Shown: piece by piece, positions 57,741 through 64,000 of the stretch
How positions within the stretch are numbered: the stretch's first letter is position 1
Layout: each line of letters begins with the position of its first letter
NCBI GenBank assembly: GCA_026936325.1
Contig: JAPTHN010000011.1
Span: 24,530,501-24,594,500 of the forward strand
Direction of reading: 5' to 3'
Origin: Platynereis dumerilii
Lineage: Eukaryota; Annelida; Polychaeta; Phyllodocida; Nereididae
Length of the DNA: 64,000 nucleotides
Position numbers and translations under genes: made by a program
Notes under the pieces: model-generated
The model's database searches: none
What the model was told of the DNA's origin: nothing
Seen by the model: only the letters and a program-made list of their open reading frames with translations

Positions 57741-60399
57741 TGGATTGGATACATGTGCAAACACTACATGTACTAAAAAGATATTTAATCCACAAGCGTC
57801 TTTGTATTTGTTATCCCATCTGGAGGTATAGCTTTTTGTCATGTTTTGATTTTCTAGAAAGTGAATGAGAATGTAAGGCAGACAGAGACCTTACAGGCTT
57901 CAAAGAATTTCAGACAGAATAAGAAATCCATCGGACACCAGGTGAATTGCTTCTGTTACTGCCTGTTATAGTATCTTTTTAAATTTCCTTTGACAAAGCT
58001 TTTTGCATCTCTTCTTTCAATTGCAGACAGACTTGTAATTGGCTTCTGCTGGTGTTGTAAGGAGTGGTCATTTAATTTACCTGGTGAACATTTGATCATG
58101 CTCATGTACAATCTGATTTGTATGTTATTATGTTTCATTGAAGTAATGTGATCTAAAATCTCAAGCGTGTTACATTGCATACATGTTTTGGTATTTGGAA
58201 ATCATGTTGAAAATTATCAATTTCACATTACAAATCTGTTCACATGGGAAGTTGCATGGTATGCCTTACATGACATGAAACATCTTCCTGCTACTGTAAT
58301 CCTTTTTGGGATTCTCAGAGTTGAGATTGTACATACACAATGTCTCTCTGACAGATACTTTCTTGCTCAGCAGTTTTTGTTCTTCCATGAAGTACAATCA
58401 GCTTTTTGCAGACAGACAAGCTTCAACGTTTTTCCCACAATAGAGTGACTCCTGATCCTATCAGAGCAGGGTGAATCTCATCTTGACTTGCCTATCTCAA
58501 TCAATGAGCTACAAGTCCAAGGTGGCCTTAATTGTCTCTGTCCAGACCAGCTGCATCTTTCAAGGGTGTTTCATCCATGTGAGTCCATGTAACCAAAACT
58601 CATAGACACAGCCAGCTTCAATTGAGTGACTAGTACTACATTTATTGACAAATAGGAATGTACAAAACTCCATTGGAGGTGTTAAGTTGCCACAGTGAGC
58701 TAAGGCAAGAGATTAGCCTATTTGCAGGATGGACAATGAAATCTGTCATCAGGTTATGGAAATCTAATAGTGAAAGCAGGGGGTGTAGATTGAGTTTGGC
58801 GTTGGAAGCCGTGATTGTGTGCAGGCAAAGGGCCAGTTGGCAGCCTGTCATATAGCCAAAGACCTGTGTTGACTGCTGCAAGCCAAGACAGCCAAACGGC
58901 TGGTGGTCATTAAAGTTAATCACCCTAATGTCCAATAGTATTACTATATTTCTGAATGCTAAAAATCCTGCCAAACAAAAGGTGTTCTATCTGCACTTAC
59001 TTTTTCAGTAGGTCCAACTGAATTTACATTAAAATGTTAATAAATATACTGAAATTATTAGATTTTATGGATACAAAAATAGCCGGAGTATTAACATGTT
59101 TTTACAATTCTAGCAAGATAATCCTTCCTTTATTAACTGCAAATTGGTAAAAAAGTGAAATGGTCCATCTGCATCCGTTTTTGAGCTGTGGTCAGTCAAA
59201 GCTACATGACAGTCAAATTTAGCTTTTCTGTCTCTGATCCACCAGGGGCATGATGTAACATAAGCTGTGGTGACATCACAACTGAACAACAGACAGTCAT
59301 GTGATTCTGTTGGCTTTGTTGATAGCAACCGGGAAATCTCAAACAAACAATAGGTGTCTCTGGTGTACTTCAGGGTGATTAACTTTAAAACAGGAAATGC
59401 CATTATCATGACCTCCCTCCATTGACTGGTTGCTTTCCCTCCATTGCCTGGTTGCTTCCCCTCCGATGCCTTTGCCCTGACTTGCTCTACCTCAATCTGT
59501 CCTTATTGCCTCAGCTATTGGCCATGTCTTAGATGCAGTAGTCTTTTTTTATTGTTGTGTCCTTCTGATAAATCAATTTTATTGGATCAGCTCTAAACGT
59601 GCAATGATTCCTCGCAGATTTTGGCGGCGATTTCCCAAAGCACAAAATTCTCATAATATGAGCTTTTACTGACAGCTCTGCAGATCCTCGTTGCAGGGAA
59701 AATTGGCTCTCTATGGCTCCTAACGAATTAACCTTTGTTTTTCCAGGTAATGAAAGCGCAAGGTTCTCAGAGAGACAAAGGAATATAGTTTTTGTTTCAT
59801 TGATACTTTAGTGTGACTATCTGTTGCATGCTCTGAAATGACTGGCTACATTGTTCAGTGTACTTCCTTATTTGAGACATCTGTGAACATCCGATCTGCT
59901 TACTCTTTCCTGTGGTAAGACAACTTTGTCTTTGGTAAGGCTGCTCCAATTCCAAAATAAATACGTCAAACACTTCAAGATATAGCCCTTTAGTCTTGAG
60001 CATAAGATTTTCAAATGTGCTGAAGTGTTGAACCATAATTACATTTGTATTCAGAATTGAAAAACATTAGTCATGGCTTTATTTATGAGAGAATGGCTTC
60101 GGAGCAGTCTAAAATGAATGTTTCATGACATATTATTTTAGATAGCACTCATAATACTGTGGAAGTTGGAAAGGAGGGATAGCTTGGATAAAAAAAAGCG
60201 ATGACTACCTTTCATGTGGTCAACAATTTGTTTAGGATTTATCTGTAGATTAACAGCCTATATGAAAGAATCTATATAAATATTAAATGTTTACTTTGAG
60301 CGGTGTTTTAGACTATAGAAAGATGCAAGTGAAACATTGGCTTCGCCTTTCTTCTTTGACTGCCGTTTAGAATTGTCCTTTTTTTTTTTACTAAAAGGA

Positions 60400-63300
60400 G
60401 GGGTAGGTCTTATTTATGATGAAATTTTCTTGATAATATTTGCACCTTGAGTGGCCATAGTGTCTCATGGGGCACAATTCCATCATAAATGAATTTTGCA
60501 GTATTTGTAGGCGACTGCAGAATGATATTGGCTCAAGTGATAGCATTATAATTCCAAAACTTGCCAATGCACTGGTCTTTGCACAGGTATCAAAATTGTA
60601 TCCTGTTTGTGATTTCGTAATAGATTCCCTCATTTCCATGGCAGTTTATATATTACTCTTGTTTACTCTCTAATATCAAATTTTATGTCGAAGTTCTGAA
60701 ATGTTTTTGCAAACAACCATCTCTTTTGTGTGTCAGTAGTGATTTTTCGAGAAAACGCTTCAGCCTGGATCAAAGCTTACAAGCTCTATTGAGATGTCCT
60801 TCAAAGTTCGGTTGAGTTTTTGTTCTGTATTAAGCCTTTGAGCTTTTCTTTTGTTACTGCATGGACAATATTCTTTGATGTCTTATTTGAAAAAGTGATG
60901 AAATGTCCAATTTAAACCTCAAAGCTGTTCTGAAATCGGCACCCGTTCCATTACCTGGGCAATACTTAGCAATGCTTCTTGTGACTCCTTTTTCACAATT
61001 AAATGAGCTATACAGTATTTTGATTCTCTAAAATGTAATATCGTCTTTCATCTTTTTCTGTTCACCGCTTTGGTCACAGCTCAAATGGAGTACTTCAATT
61101 GCAAACGTCAATTGGGGAAAGGTTGTCATTTTGAAGTCTTTGTTCTTGTTACCTTTTCTCTGCTTCGATATATATTGGCTTGTTTTACAAATACAATGCC
61201 ATCTTGCATGCGAATGCTCACTTCACTTCTTTGTACAGGCAAGATTAACTTGCTTCAGGATGCACCCCAATCCTGCTCCAATGTTTCTTCCTTTTAAAGT
61301 GAGCGCCCTGGATTTAACACAATCCCCAATGCAACTTCTCTGATATATTTGGGTTGCTCTTTTAGGCTATTCTCTCATTCCAGTTTCCCAGACAAAGCAA
61401 CTGTGGCAACTAGGTTCTTCTTGTGATATTTTAATACAATAATGTGGTATCTCAAAAATGGGAAAATGTTTTATGCTCTGACGAACACCATTGAGCTTTT
61501 CTTAGAGTTCATCTGCAAAATTGCAAAGTGGCTTTTGCAGTTCATTTCAAGCTATATTTTTATCTGAGAATATGATACAGCATGTAAACTGTAAAGCCAT
61601 ATGTTTTATTTTTCAAGAAGGTTTGCACGATTTTTCCCATTTCATATAGCTTAGGTAATCCTTTTTGGGATTCTCAGAGTGTGACTTACACACATGTTGT
61701 CTCTCTGGTAGTAATTTCCTTGGCCTGCAGCTTTTGTTCTTCAGTGAAGCGCAATCAGCTTTTTGCAGACAGACCAGCTTGGAGTTTTTTTCCAGAGTAG
61801 AGTGACTCCTGATCCAATCAGAGCAGGGTGACTCTCATCTTGCCTTGCCAATCTCAATCGATGAGCTACAAATCCAAGGTGGCCTTAATTGCTTCTGTCC
61901 TGGCCAGCTGCATCTTTCAGAGGCACTTCATTTGTGTGACTTTTTGTCACAAGAACTCAAAGGCACCATTGACTCCATAGCCGGCTTCAATAGAGTACTC
62001 GTACTGCATTTGTTGACAATAAAGAAATATGCAAAGCTCTATTGGAAGTGTTGAGTTGCCATAGTGTGATCAGATACAAGATTAGCCTATTCACAGGATG
62101 GTCCAACAAATCTGTCATCAGGTTATGAGGTTATGGAAATCTAATTGTGAAGGCAGGGGTTGTAGATTGAGTTTGGGGTTGGAAACAGTGATTGTGTGAA
62201 AGCAGAGGGCCAGTTGGTAGCCTGTCATTTAGCCAAGGACCTGTGTTGGCTGCTGCAGGCCAAAAGGTCACAATCCAACACCCATGGTGATTGGTGCCCG
62301 TAAGACAGAAAATGTCATCGTCATGAACTCCCTGCATTGATAGCTTGCTTTGCCTCCATTGCCTTTGCCCTGCCTTGCTCTACCTCCATCTGTCCTTGCC
62401 CTCTGTACTTCTGTCTATTGCTTCAGCTATTGGCCATGTCTTCGATGCAATAGTCTCCTTTTATCGTTATGTCCCTCTGATAAATCAATTTTATTGGGTT
62501 ATCTCTAAACGTGCAATGATTCTTGGCAGATTTTGAGGTGATTTCCCAGAGAACTTAATTCTGATAATATGAGCTTTTATATGAGCTTTTAGCGACTGCT
62601 CAGCAGATCCTCTTAGCAAGGAAAATTGTCTCTCTTTTGCTCCAAGAAAATTAACCTTGGTTTATCTTGGCAATGAAACGACATGACAGGACAAGGTTCT
62701 CAGAGAAACAATACTACACTGTATGAGTATCTGTAACATTTTGAAATACCTCTTGTGTGACTATCTGTTGCACGGCGATCGAATGAATGGTAAAATTAGT
62801 TAATTTTGATGAATTGTGTTGGCATTGAAGCATATATCTTTTATGTTTTCTTGTACCTTTCACTCATACATAACATGATGCAATTTAAAAAGAAGCTTGG
62901 ACTTCCAAGAAAAATTCATTTTTTGAAACATGATTGATGATTTTTGTAAGGATCTATATTCTACTGATTCAAAGGCTTTTAGAATCTGTTATTTTGCAGT
63001 GTTTACACTTCAGTGTTCTTTTAGATTGAAAACTCGAAGTCAAACACAGGCTTCTTCTTTCCTGTTTGACTGCAAATTGGAATTGTAAATTGGTATTTTG
63101 CTGCTTCTGAAGGCAAAAAATTAGACAACTTGTGGCTGCTTTTCATAACGAGATTTTCTAGATCACATTTACACTCACGACAGTAGGGACATGATTACAT
63201 TAAAAATTACATTTTCTGAGTTAGATTGGAATATTATATATTTTGGAGACTGGACCATGCTTTGGTCTGCGTAGATTTCTCAGCCTCTGTGATGTGGTAC

Positions 63301-64000
63301 TGATGTATTAATGATTTAGGGACAAACCCAGTTTATCTTGTTACACACTGATTGTCAATAGCATTATGGCAAACGTCGTAGAACTTCATTCATTCAGTCT
63401 ATGTACATTTATGTTTCATTATTTGGTGGAGACTGTTTATTTTGAGTAGGAAGCCGGCTCTCCTTTCCTCTTGAGCTTCATTTGATGGTTTTGAAGACTT
63501 CTGAATAGCAGATGAAGGATCAACATTGTGGTATATTGGACAAGTCATAAATGTTCATAATTTCTGCATATGTTGGAACTGTTCAATATGTGTGTGAAAT
63601 TTATAACCTTTTGATCTTGTTAGCCTAATTTATGTGAACCATATTTACAGATATCATCTATGGCTGCATGGTCATTAAAATTGACATTCATCGTTCTGAT
63701 TGGATTTTGTTTCTTGTTATTTTGCTTCTCCTTTTCTGTCAATGGTAATAAATCTTTTCAGTTTTTATATACTTTATCTATCTGGCCTTGCTTGGTATAG
63801 CCCTGCAAATGGGAGATATGGCCTCATCTGTTATCCTGTCTCAGAAATGCTGGCTGAGATATAGGCTTACCAATTTGCTGCATGGGCATTCTTTATGGGT
63901 GTGTGCCTCTGTTTGGTTTGTCCAAAGGAACATCAAGGTCTATTCTGCTGCTTGTGTGTCACTCTGGATGATACATTACTTTGGGCTTGGAAGGTTTTTT
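60400..64000. repeat. Diverged unit I, runs off the window
   Basis: Colinear with the latter part of unit H (see 61155, 61654, 62132 landmarks). The end of the window (63780-63870, CTGGCCTTGCTTGGTATAGC and AGAAATGCTGGCTGAG) matches the block before CAGCCAATCACC in units A, B and F, so a further unit segment follows. No gene recognised. Confidence 0.65.

Larger units (their letters stand above)
54700..60400. repeat. Diverged unit H
   Basis: Begins with the unit-A opening block (GAGCTATATTTAGAAAAGGA near 54764; compare 7690) and pairs with 60400-64000 for many blocks: TCACTTTGATATATTTGCTTG near 56135 and 61155, GTAATCCTTTTTGGGATTCTC near 58297 and 61654, TTATGGAAATCTAATAGTGAA near 58755 and 62132. 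It carries two MITE copies. No gene recognised. Confidence 0.7.

Noticed and set aside
1-64000. LTR retrotransposons, retrovirus-like or Polinton-like elements
   Set aside because: No long direct repeats with polymerase, integrase, capsid or envelope frames were seen.

Overview
The window looks like nuclear DNA of a marine invertebrate metazoan, most likely a deuterostome. The evidence is indirect: AT-rich intergenic or intronic sequence, a two-gene PIF/Harbinger transposon, a Val-tRNA-headed SINE, Tc1/mariner- and hAT-type miniature elements, and CAC-ended elements with 4-bp target duplications. The species cannot be named from the sequence. I see no rRNA gene, no intact tRNA gene, no CRISPR array and no LTR or Polinton-type element.

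Layout. (1) About 1-7245: a PIF/Harbinger element whose left end lies outside the window. It carries two convergent genes, a MADF-type DNA-binding protein (+) and the DDE nuclease (-). Between them lie four copies of a 16-bp near-palindrome and a 152-bp GATA-rich satellite. The nuclease gene is split by a 1.9-kb element with perfect 4-bp target duplications; removing the element and one duplication restores the reading frame. Both genes end, 29-30 nt after their stop codons, in a sense-oriented stem-loop that matches the 3' stem-loop of replication-dependent histone mRNAs. This is the most unusual feature I see. (2) About 7.5-64 kb: no convincing protein-coding gene. The region is a tandem array of diverged copies of an ancestral unit of roughly 7 kb or more. 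The clearest pairs are about 7.55-14.86 with 14.86-24.7 kb, 36.6-45.1 with 45.1-51.3 kb, 27.6-29.2 with 29.2-30.5 kb, and 54.7-60.4 with 60.4-64 kb. Several short blocks recur in five to seven copies and look better kept than their surroundings.

Because the units are paralogous, one copy often shows the empty site of an element present in another. This supports a Tc1/mariner-type insertion (TA duplication), a hAT-type insertion (8 bp), a 2.7-kb element (TGGT), a 2.3-kb insertion and a SINE. A second CAC-ended element (37800-39281, duplication GCAA) shares end architecture with the one in the nuclease gene: CACAGYG, a 23-bp spacer, then AAAAAATT. All four ends show it, and it resembles Transib ends and 23-RSS recombination signals, but with 4-bp rather than 5-bp duplications.

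Two paralogous sites (about 31.95 and 53.49 kb) have branch point, pyrimidine tract and CAG joined directly to GTGAGT. This is the form of a recursive-splicing ratchet site and would fit the array lying in a long + strand intron or non-coding transcript. All similarity statements are by eye; no alignment or database search was run.
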